Counted from the stretch's first letter, positions 25,492-34,189 are shown. The stretch is 64,000 nt of DNA from DATKFM01 sp046154965 (GCA_046154965.1 JBJXDY010000015.1:33122-97121); one strand, 5' to 3'. The notes: a model not told the origin generated them from the letters alone. Translations and numbers: made by a program.

Positions 25492-26568
25492 CTACGCCGC
25501 CGAAAACCGGTAGATTGTCGTGCTGGTGAAGGTCTCGCGGGGACGGAGAACGGTGGGCGGGAAATGCGGCTTGTTCGGGGAATCCGGGAAATGCTGGGTC
25601 TCCAGGCACAGGCCGCTATGCTTGCGGTAGGCGCCGCCCGATCCCGGCGGCGTGCCGTCGAGGAAATTGCCGGCATAGAACTGGATGCCCGGCTGGTTGG
25701 TCAGCACCTCCATCGTCCGCCCGCTGGCCGGATCCTCCAGCCGCGCCGCCGGCACCGGCACCTTGCCGCCGCCGCCTTTCACTACCCAGTTGTGATCGTA
25801 GCCGCTGCCGTTAAGCAGCTGCGGATGGGGTTCGCCGATGCGGTCGCCGATCCGCGTGGCGGTGCGGAAATCGAACGGCGTGCCGCCGACCCCCGCGATG
25901 TCGCCCCGGGGGATCGATGCCGCGTCGACGGGCGTATACTGGTCGGCATTCAGCATCAGGCGATGGTCCAGGATCGTGCCGGCGCCATTGCCCGCGAGAT
26001 TGAAATAGGCGTGGTTGGTCAGGTTCACCACCGTCGGCTTGTCTGTGGTCGCCCGGTAGTCGATGCGCCATTCGTTGCCGAAGCGCACGCTGTAGACCAC
26101 CGTGACAGCGAGATTGCCGGGGAAGCCCTCCGCGCCGTCGGGGCTGCGATGGGTGAGTTCCAGCCCGGCGCCGTCGGCGATTTCGACTTCCCGCACCCGC
26201 CAGATCTGCTTATCGAGGGCGTTCGGGCCGCCATGGAGCGTGTTGGCGCCGTTGTTCGCCGGCAGCCGGTACAGGGTGCCGTCCAAGGTGAATTGCGCGC
26301 CGCCGATGCGGTTGGCATAGCGGCCGGTGATGCAGCCGAAATACGGGCTGCGGGCGCGGTAGTCCGCCAGCCGGTCGAAACCGAGCGTCACATTGCCCAT
26401 CGCACCTTGCCGGTCGGGCGCTTCGATCCGCGTGACGATGCCGCCATAGGCGATGACGCCGAGGCACAGCGTGTCGCCGCTGCGCAGCAGATACTCATCG
26501 ATCTGCATGCCGTTCGGCATGCTGCCGAAGGGTCTCGTCTCGATGCGGCCGGCGGTGCTCTCTGGCAT
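25492..26568 (-). CDS. galM: Aldose 1-epimerase (mutarotase)
   Basis: This protein of about 358 residues matches the GalM family, which interconverts alpha and beta sugar anomers. Key parts are GRYANRIGGAQFTLDG, LHGGPNALDKQIW, LTNHAYFNLAG (with a catalytic His), the GYDHNWV motif, and CLETQHFPDSPN with the catalytic glutamate. The longer frame starts at 26619, but the ATG at 26568 begins the conserved part. It lies 51 bases upstream of putA on the same strand. No sugar operon is near, so the physiological sugar is unknown. Confidence 0.9.
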   Translation of the reverse strand: MPESTAGRIETRPFGSMPNGMQIDEYLLRSGDTLCLGVIAYGGIVTRIEAPDRQGAMGNVTLGFDRLADYRARSPYFGCITGRYANRIGGAQFTLDGTLYRLPANNGANTLHGGPNALDKQIWRVREVEIADGAGLELTHRSPDGAEGFPGNLAVTVVYSVRFGNEWRIDYRATTDKPTVVNLTNHAYFNLAGNGAGTILDHRLMLNADQYTPVDAASIPRGDIAGVGGTPFDFRTATRIGDRIGEPHPQLLNGSGYDHNWVVKGGGGKVPVPAARLEDPASGRTMEVLTNQPGIQFYAGNFLDGTPPGSGGAYRKHSGLCLETQHFPDSPNKPHFPPTVLRPRETFTSTTIYRFSAA

Positions 26569-26649
26569 TGGCGAAAACTTCTTGTTGCGGCAGACGATGA
26601 GCAATTTCCACCGCCGCATCAGGTGGAGTCAATGCGCCGTGCTCGCCGC

Positions 26650-29600
26650 TCAGTGAAAATCCCGCGACGGAAACGACGGATCGCGGCGCGGGAGCGGCGC
26701 GCGCTTGCTGGCCTTGGCGCGACGATCTTGTGCGGGCCGTTTCACCTCGTCGGCGCGGGCGAGAGCGATGGGTATGACTTCGTTGTTGTCGTTGCTGCGC
26801 GGCGGGGGCTCGTCGATGTCGGGCGCCTCTGTCATCGCCGCCATGTCCTGCAGCTGATCGGTGAGATCGACGATGCGGTCGGCGATGACATGGATGACGA
26901 TGCCCTCGCGCTGCAGCTTGCCGGTGACGCCCATCAGGCTGCAGGTCAGCACCGTGCGGCGGAACCGTTCGAACGCCTTGGGCCAGATGATGATGTTGGC
27001 GACGCCGGTCTCGTCCTCCAGGGTGGCGAAGATGACGCCGCTGGCGGTGCCCGGCCGCTGGCGCACCAGCACCAGGCCGGAGACCTTCACCGCCGTGTCG
27101 TTGGCGATGGTGGCCAGCCGCGACGCCGGCACATAGCCCTGGGCCTGCATCCGCGCCCGCAGCAGCGACAGCGGATGGCGCTTCAGGGAGAGATGCAGCG
27201 TGCGGTAATCCTCGGCCACATGCTCGCCGATGCCCATGGCCGGCAGCGCCGCCGCCGGCTCGCCGCCCTGCTCCTCCTCGCCCATGGCGGCGAACAGCGG
27301 CAGCGGTTCGGCCGGCAGCCCCTTCACCGCCCACAGCGCCTCGCGCCGGTCGAGGCCCATGGAGCGGAAGCCGTCGGCCCGCGCCAGCGCCTCCAGCGCG
27401 CGGGTGCCGATGGCGGCGCGGCGCCAGAGCTGCAGCGGATCGCCATAGCCGTTGCCCCGCGCGGCCACCAGCCGCATCGCCTCGGCCTCCGCCAGGCCCA
27501 TGATCTGCCGCAGGCCCAGGCGCAGCGCGTAGCCCCCGCTCCCCGCCGGCTCCAGCGTGCAATCCCACTCGCTGCAATTCACATCCACGGGCAGCACCGT
27601 GACGCCGTGGTCCCGCGCGTCGCGCACGATCTGCGCCGGGGCGTAGAAGCCCATGGGCTGGCTGTTGAGCAGCGCGCAGGCGAACACCGCGGGATAATGG
27701 CATTTCATCCAGGCGGAATCGTAAGCCAGCAGCGCGAAGCTGGCGGCGTGGCTTTCCGGAAAGCCGTACTCGCCGAAGCCCTCGATCTGGCGGAAGCAGC
27801 GTTCGGCGAACTCGCGGTCATAGCCGCGCGCCACCATGCCCTCCACCAGCTTGGTCTGGAAGGTGTGGATGGTGCCCATCTTGCGGAAGGTGGCCATGGC
27901 GCGGCGCAGCCGGTCGGCCTCGTCGGGCGTGAAGCCGGCGGCGACGATGGCGATGCGCATCGCCTGCTCCTGGAACAGCGGCACGCCCATGGTCTTGCTC
28001 AGCACGTCGGCCAGCTCGCGCGAGGGATAGGTCACCTGCTCCTCGCCGTTCCGCCGCCGCAGATAGGGATGCACCATGTCGCCCTGGATCGGGCCGGGAC
28101 GCACGATCGCCACCTCGATCACCAGATCGTAGAAGGTGCGCGGCTTGAGCCGCGGCAGCATGGTCATCTGCGCCCGGCTCTCGATCTGGAACACGCCGAT
28201 GGTGTCGGCGTTGCAGATCATGTCGTAGGTGGCCGGATCCTCCTCCGGCACGGTGGCGAGATCGAATTCCTTGCCGTAATGGCGCTTGATCAGTTCGAAG
28301 CCCTTGGCCAGGCAGGTGAGCATGCCCAGCGCCAGCACATCGACCTTGAGAATCCCCAGCTCGTCCAGATCGTCCTTGTCCCATTCCACCACGGTGCGGT
28401 CCTCCATGGCGGCGTTTTCGATCGGCACCAGCTCGTCCAGCCGGCCGCGGGTCATCACAAAGCCGCCCACATGCTGGGACAGATGGCGCGGGAAACCGAT
28501 GAGTTGCCGCGTCAGGGCCAGGGTCAAAGCCAGCCGCGGCTCCGCGGGATCGAGGCCCAGCTCGCGCAGCTGCGCCTCGGCCACGCCTTCGTTGCTCCAG
28601 CCCCAGAGCTGACCGGCCAGCGCCCCCACCGTGTCCAGCGACAGCCCCATGGCCTTGCCCACTTCGCGCACCGCCGAGCGGCCGCGATAGCGGATCACCG
28701 TCGCCGCCAAGCCGGTGCGCTCGCGGCCATATTTCCCGTATATGTACTGGATCACCTCCTCGCGCCGCGCATGCTCGAAGTCGACGTCGATGTCGGGCGG
28801 CTCGTTGCGCTCGGCGCTGACGAAGCGTTCGAACAGCAGATCGACCCGCGTGGGATCCACGGCGGTGATGCCCAGGCAGAAGCAGACCACCGAATTGGCG
28901 GCCGACCCGCGCCCCTGGCAGAGGATGTCCTGGGAGCGCGCATAGCGCACGATATCGTACACGGTGAGGAAATAGGGCGCGTAGCGGAGCTGCTCGATCA
29001 GCTTCAGCTCATGCTCGATGGTGGTCCTGACCTTGTCTGGTAATCCTGTGGGAAAGCGCCAGCGCGCCCCTTCCCAGGCCAGCACCGCCAGCTCCTCCTG
29101 GGGCGTGCGGCCTTCATGGGTCAGCTCATCGGGATATTCGTAGCGCAGCTCCTCCAGGCTGAAGCGGCAGGCCTCGGCGATCTCCACCGTGCGGGCAATG
29201 GCGTCGGGATAGGCGGCAAACAGCCGCGCCATCTCCTCCGGCGATTTCATGTGCCGTTCCGCATTGGCGGCCAGGCGCCAGCCGCCATTGTCGATGGTGC
29301 AATGCTCGCGGATGCAGGTCAGCACATCCTGCAGCGGCCGCCGCGCGGGCTCGTGATACTGCACGTCGTTGGTGGCGACCAGCGGCGTGCCGCAGCGCGC
29401 GGCGATATCGGCCAGTTGCGCCAGCCGCCGCCCATCATCGCCGCGATAGAGACAATGCGCCGCAAGATAGACGCGGCGCGGGAAGGCGGCGGCGAGAGTG
29501 AGAAGCCTGCTCTCGAGTTTCGCCGTGTCGTCTTCCGGCGGCAGCGCGATGAAGATCTGCCCTTCGCCATGGGCCATGACGTCATCGAGCGTCAGATGGC

Positions 29601-29913
29601 ACTCGCCCTTTGGCGCGCGGCGGCGGCCGATGGTGAGCAGCCGCGACATCAGGCCATAGGCGGCGCGGTCGGTGGGATAGGCCAGCAGGCTGGGCGCATC
29701 CTGCAGATCCAGCCGCGCGCCAACAATGAAGCGCACGCCCGCCTCCTTTGCCGCCGCATGGGCCCGCACCACGCCCGCCAGCGTGTTGCGGTCGGTGACG
29801 GCGAACGCCGCCATGCCCAGCGCCGCCGCCGCCAGCGCCAATTCCTGGGGATGCGACGCCCCGCGCAGGAAGGTGAAGTTGGTGAGCGTCTGCAGTTCGG
29901 CGTAGGGCGTCAT
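26650..29913 (-). CDS. dnaE2: Error-prone DNA polymerase III alpha-type subunit DnaE2 (ImuC)
   Basis: This 1087-residue polymerase is the translesion enzyme of the ImuA-ImuB-DnaE2 mutasome. It has an N-terminal PHP domain (LTNFTFLRGASHPQEL, VTDRNTLAGVVRAH), the polymerase core with the catalytic DIDVDFEH region and QGRGSAANSVVCF, the finger and helix-hairpin-helix region (FPESHAASFALLAYDSAWMK), and a C-terminal OB-fold (VKVSGLVLVRQRPGTASGV). Length is normal. Its ATG is six bases after the vapC stop, without a strong ribosome site of its own, so translation is probably coupled to vapC. It is otherwise the third gene of the imu operon. Confidence 0.95.
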   Translation of the reverse strand: MTPYAELQTLTNFTFLRGASHPQELALAAAALGMAAFAVTDRNTLAGVVRAHAAAKEAGVRFIVGARLDLQDAPSLLAYPTDRAAYGLMSRLLTIGRRRAPKGECHLTLDDVMAHGEGQIFIALPPEDDTAKLESRLLTLAAAFPRRVYLAAHCLYRGDDGRRLAQLADIAARCGTPLVATNDVQYHEPARRPLQDVLTCIREHCTIDNGGWRLAANAERHMKSPEEMARLFAAYPDAIARTVEIAEACRFSLEELRYEYPDELTHEGRTPQEELAVLAWEGARWRFPTGLPDKVRTTIEHELKLIEQLRYAPYFLTVYDIVRYARSQDILCQGRGSAANSVVCFCLGITAVDPTRVDLLFERFVSAERNEPPDIDVDFEHARREEVIQYIYGKYGRERTGLAATVIRYRGRSAVREVGKAMGLSLDTVGALAGQLWGWSNEGVAEAQLRELGLDPAEPRLALTLALTRQLIGFPRHLSQHVGGFVMTRGRLDELVPIENAAMEDRTVVEWDKDDLDELGILKVDVLALGMLTCLAKGFELIKRHYGKEFDLATVPEEDPATYDMICNADTIGVFQIESRAQMTMLPRLKPRTFYDLVIEVAIVRPGPIQGDMVHPYLRRRNGEEQVTYPSRELADVLSKTMGVPLFQEQAMRIAIVAAGFTPDEADRLRRAMATFRKMGTIHTFQTKLVEGMVARGYDREFAERCFRQIEGFGEYGFPESHAASFALLAYDSAWMKCHYPAVFACALLNSQPMGFYAPAQIVRDARDHGVTVLPVDVNCSEWDCTLEPAGSGGYALRLGLRQIMGLAEAEAMRLVAARGNGYGDPLQLWRRAAIGTRALEALARADGFRSMGLDRREALWAVKGLPAEPLPLFAAMGEEEQGGEPAAALPAMGIGEHVAEDYRTLHLSLKRHPLSLLRARMQAQGYVPASRLATIANDTAVKVSGLVLVRQRPGTASGVIFATLEDETGVANIIIWPKAFERFRRTVLTCSLMGVTGKLQREGIVIHVIADRIVDLTDQLQDMAAMTEAPDIDEPPPRSNDNNEVIPIALARADEVKRPAQDRRAKASKRAPLPRRDPSFPSRDFH

Positions 29914-29919
29914 GGACGA

Positions 29920-30366
29920 TCAGGGTGCAAGCGGAGTTCCGCCACTCATACCGAAGCCGGCAAGATGCACCACGCGGGAAGAAAATCTTGTCGCCCGGAC
30001 AACATTCTCCAATCTTGTGTCGGCCGTAACGAAAATGCTTTCCAGCTTTTCCGCACAAGCGATATAGATGCAATCATAAATGGGATGACCGAGATCGAGC
30101 GCGATTTCAATGCCCCGCCCGATGAAATCAGTCGCGCTGTGACGAACCGGCGCGCCGGCGAGAGATGCGGCAACGATTGCCGTCGCCTGCTGTTCATCGA
30201 TCTCCTTTCGAAGCGTTTTTTTCCAGGCGATGTTCGCGACCTCGACGGCGATGAAGTCGGGAGCATGAAGACTGTGGCCCTGGACGATCAACTGCCGTGC
30301 TTCGTCGCGCAGATTCTCCGCCACGAACCATTTGATGACGATGCTGGCATCAACAATCAACTTCAT
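29920..30366 (-). CDS. vapC: PIN-domain toxin of a VapBC/FitAB module
   Basis: The 148-residue protein is a PIN-domain ribonuclease toxin. The acidic metal-binding residues are in MKLIVDASIVIKW (Asp6), DFIAVEVANIAWK (Glu), HPIYDCIYIACAE (Asp) and FVTADTRL (Asp). VapC toxins cleave tRNA or rRNA when released from their antitoxin. Its start overlaps the antitoxin stop (ATGA at 30363-30366), and its stop is six bases from dnaE2. The position between imuB and dnaE2 is unusual. Confidence 0.88.
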   Translation of the reverse strand: MKLIVDASIVIKWFVAENLRDEARQLIVQGHSLHAPDFIAVEVANIAWKKTLRKEIDEQQATAIVAASLAGAPVRHSATDFIGRGIEIALDLGHPIYDCIYIACAEKLESIFVTADTRLENVVRATRFSSRVVHLAGFGMSGGTPLAP

Positions 30367-30599
30367 CTATCGCGGTCCTCACGAAGGAGAATGGCGCTAT
30401 CCGTCTGAGGAACCTTCGGCGTCATGGCCGCGATGCGATCGGCTTTCGCGAGAAACCGTCGCATCTGCTCGTATTTGTTTACTTCGGCGGACAAGATGTC
30501 GCGCAATTCCGCTTCCAACGATCGGTTGTTGGCTTTCGCCCGCGCTTTCAATTTCCTGACGATGCGCTCATCGAGATCGCGGATGATGACGCTGGCCAT
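30363..30599 (-). CDS. vapB: VapB/FitA-type antitoxin with ribbon-helix-helix fold
   Basis: This 78-residue protein has the FitA/Arc-like start MASVIIRDLDERIVRKLKAR, an N-terminal ribbon-helix-helix for DNA binding. The following RSLEAELRDILSAEV helix and an acidic, flexible tail should wrap the toxin. An in-frame ATG exists at 30632, but GGAGGAAGCC sits directly before the ATG at 30599, so I chose that. A palindromic operator lies just upstream, which fits autoregulation. Confidence 0.85.
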   Translation of the reverse strand: MASVIIRDLDERIVRKLKARAKANNRSLEAELRDILSAEVNKYEQMRRFLAKADRIAAMTPKVPQTDSAILLREDRDR

Positions 30600-30623
30600 G
30601 GCTTCCTCCGGCAATTTGTGCAT

Positions 30624-30651
30624 TGATATCATTATGATATCATAATGATAT
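30624..30651 (-). promoter_or_regulatory. Palindromic operator/promoter of vapBC
   Basis: TGATATCAT-T-ATGATATCA (30624-30642) is a perfect inverted repeat, overlapped by a second one, ATATCAT-A-ATGATAT (30637-30651). They lie 25-52 bases before the vapB start in a strongly AT-rich patch containing -10-like TATGAT. This is the expected form of a VapB binding site. Confidence 0.75.
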
Positions 30652-30670
30652 TTTTTGTCCAGACCTTGCT

Positions 30671-31093
30671 TTATGCCGCAAACGCCTCCGGCGGGATATG
30701 CACCAGCTCGAACTTCATGCCGTCGGGGTCGGCGAAGAAGACGGCGTAGTAGCCGCGCACATATTCGTACTCGGCGGGCGTGTCGATCACGGTGGCGCCG
30801 ATCTTGCGCAGCAGCTTATGCAGATCGTCGATCTCCTGCCGGCTGTCGGCATTGAAGGCGAAGTGATGGAAGCCCGGCGCGTAGCGCTGATGGGCGGTGC
30901 CCGCGAGATCCGGCTTCGCCTGCCAGAGATTGATCGAGCAGAAGCTGGCGCTGGAGAACCACAGCGTCATCTCCGGACTGTCCTCCACCTTGGCGTAGCC
31001 GAGGAACTCCAGCACCGGCGCGTAGAACGCCGCTTCGGATACCCTTAGATTGCGCAAGGTGAGCGCCAGATGATTCATCGTGCCGAGCGTCAT
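30671..31093 (-). CDS. VOC-family (glyoxalase/dioxygenase-fold) protein
   Basis: This 140-residue protein has the vicinal oxygen chelate fold: MNHLALTLRNLRVSEAAFYA, LGYAKVEDSPEMTLWF, the histidine pair in APGFHHFAFNAD, and FADPDGMKFELVHIP, whose last glutamate is a usual metal ligand. A very strong GGAGGAGGAG ribosome site supports the ATG at 31093. It lies 28 bases after imuB, so it is likely read in the SOS transcript. The substrate is unknown. Its link to the mutasome may be accidental. Confidence 0.82.
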   Translation of the reverse strand: MTLGTMNHLALTLRNLRVSEAAFYAPVLEFLGYAKVEDSPEMTLWFSSASFCSINLWQAKPDLAGTAHQRYAPGFHHFAFNADSRQEIDDLHKLLRKIGATVIDTPAEYEYVRGYYAVFFADPDGMKFELVHIPPEAFAA

Positions 31094-31121
31094 GAGCTCC
31101 TCCTCCATTGCAGCCAGCAAT

Positions 31122-32759
31122 TCACGAAAACAACCCATGCAGGTACCAGCGGCCGCCATCCGGCGGCAGGCCTTCGCGGAACAGCCAGAAGCGGCGGCCG
31201 TCCTCGCCTTCGACGCGGAAGTAATCGCGCCAGCGCCGCGATTCATCTTCCGGCCGCCACCATTCCGGCTCCAGGCGCTCCGTCCCCTCGGCGCGGCGGA
31301 TGCGGTGCAGGCGCGACTGCCAGCGGAACATGACCGGCGGATGGTCGGGCAGCAGCGCCATCGCCTCCACCGGATGGGGCCGCGGAAACAGCCGCAGCGG
31401 CCGCGGCGGGAGGAGCGGCCATGTGCTGGGCTGTCCCTCGGCGAACGGCGCGACGGCGGCCACCGCGCGCTCGGGGATGTGGCTCTCCCGCGGCACCAGG
31501 CGGCGGACATTCGCGAAGCCCAGGCGATTGGCGAGGGTGTCGATCAACGGCGCCAGGGCCGCCGTATCTTCCTTTGTGCAGATCGAGGAGATCGTGGACA
31601 GCCGTTCGGGCACATGGCGGACAGGTTGCGAGGCTTTTTTCAGCACCATCTGCAGCGCGGTCAGCGGCTCCGCCATCGCCGCCGCCAGCGCCATGGCCTC
31701 GATGCCGAAGCCGGGGTCGATCTTTTCGATCTGCTGGGCGAACAGCCGCTGCAGCGCCGCGGCGTCGCGGCTCGGCCGGCTGGTGCCGATGGCCAGCCGC
31801 TGCAGGCTGCCATCGACACGGTAGAGGGCAAGCTCCAGCCGCCGCAAGCCCTGCTGCGCCTTCTCCAGCCGGCGGCAGAGATCATGCAGCAGACGCTGCA
31901 GCGCCGTGGCGATGGATTCGGCGGTGCTGATCGGCTCGGCCAGCGGTTGAAAGCTGCGGAAGATGGCCGCCGGCGGCGCGGGCGAGATCGGTTCGTCGAT
32001 GTTGCCGAGAGCCTGCTCCAGGCGCCGCAGCGGCAGGCCGCCGAAGCGCCGCGCCAGCCCGGCCCGCGGCAGACCGAGCAGATCGCCGATGGCATACAGC
32101 CCCAGCCGCTCCAGCTCCGCCGCCATCGCCGGCGGCAGCCGCAGCGCCGCCACCGGCAGCCGGTCCAGCGCCGGGCGCGACACATCCTCCGGCACGATCC
32201 AGCCGCGGCCGCCGAGAATCTTTTCCAGCGTCATGCTGGGCCGGCCGTCGATGAAACGGGCCACCGCCCAGGCCGCGCCCGGCGTATCGGCGATGGTGGC
32301 GCGGGCGCGGTAGCCGAACCGCTCCAGCCGCAGCAGCAGATCGGACAAGAGCGCCGCCTCGCCGCCGAACAGATGGGCGCAGCCGGTGATATCGAGCCAG
32401 AGACCCGCGCCGCCGCCGGCATTCAGGCCTTCCTCGCCCATCTCCGCTGCCGTCCAGGGCGTATAGCGGGTCGCCCAGTCCGCCAGCCGCCGCAGCATGG
32501 CGCCATCGCCGGCCGGATCGGCCGGGTGGACCTGCAACTGCGGCAGCAGCGCCCGCGCATCGGCCAGCGGCATGTCAGGCGCAGCACCACCGGCCACGGC
32601 CCGCTCGTCGACCGCCACCAGGATGGCGCGGCCCGCCACCTCCCGCATCGTCACCAGCGGCGAAGACGACCGGCCCGCGCCGGCCGCGTCACGCGCCAGC
32701 TTGTGCCGCAGCCGGTCCGTCGCGAACCGGGGCAGCCATAGCGAGATCACCCGCCGCAT
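31122..32759 (-). CDS. imuB: Y-family-like polymerase protein ImuB
   Basis: This 545-residue protein resembles DinB/UmuC polymerases but lacks their complete set of catalytic acidic residues. ImuB acts as an adaptor that brings DnaE2 to the sliding clamp. Visible parts are VISLWLPRFATDRLR at the start, WLDITGCAHLFGGE in the palm, RFGGLPLRRLEQALGNIDEP in the thumb, and a C-terminal arm ending WYLHGLFS. The ATG at 32759 has GGAAGGAG nine bases upstream; the open frame beyond it reads through imuA repeats. It overlaps imuA by about 70 bases. Confidence 0.9.
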   Translation of the reverse strand: MRRVISLWLPRFATDRLRHKLARDAAGAGRSSSPLVTMREVAGRAILVAVDERAVAGGAAPDMPLADARALLPQLQVHPADPAGDGAMLRRLADWATRYTPWTAAEMGEEGLNAGGGAGLWLDITGCAHLFGGEAALLSDLLLRLERFGYRARATIADTPGAAWAVARFIDGRPSMTLEKILGGRGWIVPEDVSRPALDRLPVAALRLPPAMAAELERLGLYAIGDLLGLPRAGLARRFGGLPLRRLEQALGNIDEPISPAPPAAIFRSFQPLAEPISTAESIATALQRLLHDLCRRLEKAQQGLRRLELALYRVDGSLQRLAIGTSRPSRDAAALQRLFAQQIEKIDPGFGIEAMALAAAMAEPLTALQMVLKKASQPVRHVPERLSTISSICTKEDTAALAPLIDTLANRLGFANVRRLVPRESHIPERAVAAVAPFAEGQPSTWPLLPPRPLRLFPRPHPVEAMALLPDHPPVMFRWQSRLHRIRRAEGTERLEPEWWRPEDESRRWRDYFRVEGEDGRRFWLFREGLPPDGGRWYLHGLFS

Positions 32760-33498
32760 GGCGCCATGCTCCTTCCTGCCAAGAGAGGGTCCAGATCCCC
32801 GGCCGGCCGCCGCGGCAGCGCAGCAGTTCCACCTGCCAGCAAGGCCTATCCAGCCAGGGTTGCGAACCGCCACCGGGCACCCCACCGGGCACCCCACCGG
32901 GCACCCCACCGGGCACCCCACCGGGCACCGAGGTAATCCGCCAGCGGGTGGCGGCCACCGCCGCCGTGCCATCGGCGGGCACGCCGGTGCGCAGCAGGAA
33001 GGCGGTGACGCCGCCGGTCTCGCTGGCCAGCTGCAGCCGCCGGGCCGCCGTCAGGGAAAGCCTGTCCACCTCGCCCACCACGGCGGCCAGGACGCCGCTC
33101 CGCGCCCCCTCCTCCATCGCCCACAGGCCATCGGCTGCGCGATCGGTCGTTGCCAGGATCAACCTGGCCGGATCCAGCCCGGCCGCCGCCAGGCCCGGTC
33201 CATAGAGATCGGGCCGGGGCAGGCACCAGAGGATGGCGCCCTGCCCGCCCGCCACTCCGGCGGCCAGGGCAGCCACGAAGCCGGTGGCAGCGCCATCGCC
33301 GGCCGCGCCGATCACCTCATGGAGGCAGCCGGTGGCCAGGCGGCCGCCCAAGGTCCGGTCCAGCGCCGGCAGGCCCAGGGGATAAGCCGGCCACGCCTGC
33401 CCACCGGCCCGTTCCAGGACCCGGAGCTCCTGGCGCAACTGGCCGATATCGGCGCGATTTCTGCCTTCCGCCTTGTTTTCCACGGGCAATTCCAACAT
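32689..33498 (-). CDS. imuA: ImuA, RecA-like accessory protein of the SOS mutasome
   Basis: The 269-residue protein matches ImuA, a RecA-related factor needed for DnaE2-dependent mutagenesis. LGLPALDRTLGGRLATGCLHEVIG and GGQGAILWCLPRPDLYGPGLAAAGLDP correspond to the RecA-like core; a classical Walker A is not intact. The C-terminal part carries five VPGG units (about residues 190-210) encoded by a perfect 12-bp tandem repeat, which most homologues should not have. It heads the imu operon, with an SOS box about 60 bases upstream. Confidence 0.88.
   Translation of the reverse strand: MLELPVENKAEGRNRADIGQLRQELRVLERAGGQAWPAYPLGLPALDRTLGGRLATGCLHEVIGAAGDGAATGFVAALAAGVAGGQGAILWCLPRPDLYGPGLAAAGLDPARLILATTDRAADGLWAMEEGARSGVLAAVVGEVDRLSLTAARRLQLASETGGVTAFLLRTGVPADGTAAVAATRWRITSVPGGVPGGVPGGVPGGVPGGGSQPWLDRPCWQVELLRCRGGRPGIWTLSWQEGAWRHAAGDLAMAAPVRDGPAAAQAGA
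32871..32929 (-). repeat. 12-bp tandem repeat inside imuA (4.9 copies)
   Basis: The plus-strand unit CACCGGGCACCC is repeated without mismatch four times plus 11 bases. It encodes VPGG in imuA. Unit length is a multiple of three, so copy number changes keep the frame. Confidence 0.95.
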
Positions 33499-33556
33499 GA
33501 CTTTCCGTTCCGGCAGGCAGGCAAAATCGCCAGCCTGATATATGATGATCTTATGT

Positions 33557-33571
33557 GTTCTTGTTTTGTTC
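33557..33571 (-). promoter_or_regulatory. LexA (SOS) box of the imu operon
   Basis: GTTC-TTGTTTT-GTTC is a perfect match to the alphaproteobacterial LexA box GTTC-N7-GTTC. It lies 59 bases upstream of the imuA start in an AT-rich patch, exactly where a repressor of this DNA-damage operon should bind. Confidence 0.9.
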
Positions 33572-33696
33572 TATTAGAACCGGAGACGATATCGGAGTCA
33601 AGCGGCCGGATTTTGAGCCCCATGACGTAAGGCCGCCATCCCCGCCCCCGCAGAGGTAGGCAGCAGCCCAATCCTGAATCGCCAAGCTACAAGCCG

Positions 33697-34086
33697 CTAA
33701 TCGCGGACCGCCGGCACCGCATCGCCCTGTTTTTCGCCGCGGACTTCCAGCAACACGCCCTGACGCAAAGCCTCGGCCTCGAGCTGGCCGGTCAACGCCA
33801 AGTAGCACATGCGGATATCGGAAACCGCGCCCCAGAACGGATTAACCAGGATCAGCGGCTGATTGCCTTCGATGGTCCAGTGGGACAGCACGGCGATCAC
33901 GTAGCCCATGGCGATGCCCAGCGGAAACAGCCAGAAAATCCCCGTCGCCAGGGCGGCGACGGCACCGGAAATGCCGACCGCGGTCGCGACATAATGCAGA
34001 GCGCGCGTTGCCGCCCGCTGATGGGCACGCAGATACATCGGCCAAAAACGACTAAAACCCACGACGACCTCCCGATCATATGTCAC
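33697..34086 (-). CDS. Mpo1-like (DUF962) membrane protein
   Basis: The 129-residue protein fits the Mpo1/DUF962 family; yeast Mpo1 is an iron-dependent dioxygenase that shortens 2-hydroxy fatty acids. Two signature pieces are clear: MYLRAHQRAATRALHYVAT with two histidines, and SHWTIEGNQPLILVNPFW with a histidine and the EGN-P motif. Two or three hydrophobic helices lie between. It is on the same strand as imuA but upstream of the SOS box, so it is probably outside the SOS operon. Confidence 0.78.
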   Translation of the reverse strand: MTYDREVVVGFSRFWPMYLRAHQRAATRALHYVATAVGISGAVAALATGIFWLFPLGIAMGYVIAVLSHWTIEGNQPLILVNPFWGAVSDIRMCYLALTGQLEAEALRQGVLLEVRGEKQGDAVPAVRD

Positions 34087-34189
34087 TTATGTTGGAAGTA
34101 ACTGTAACGCGAAGCACTGGCTCATCCAAACATAAACTCTTACGGAACCCTGTGATTCCTGGATTACCAGTAGATTACGGTGCTGCCCT

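Noticed and set aside
21937..29043. Plus-strand frame of 2368 residues
   Set aside because: It is antisense to putA, galM and most of dnaE2, which have clear family motifs. Its product is low-complexity Arg/Ala/His-rich, as expected for a GC-rich shadow.
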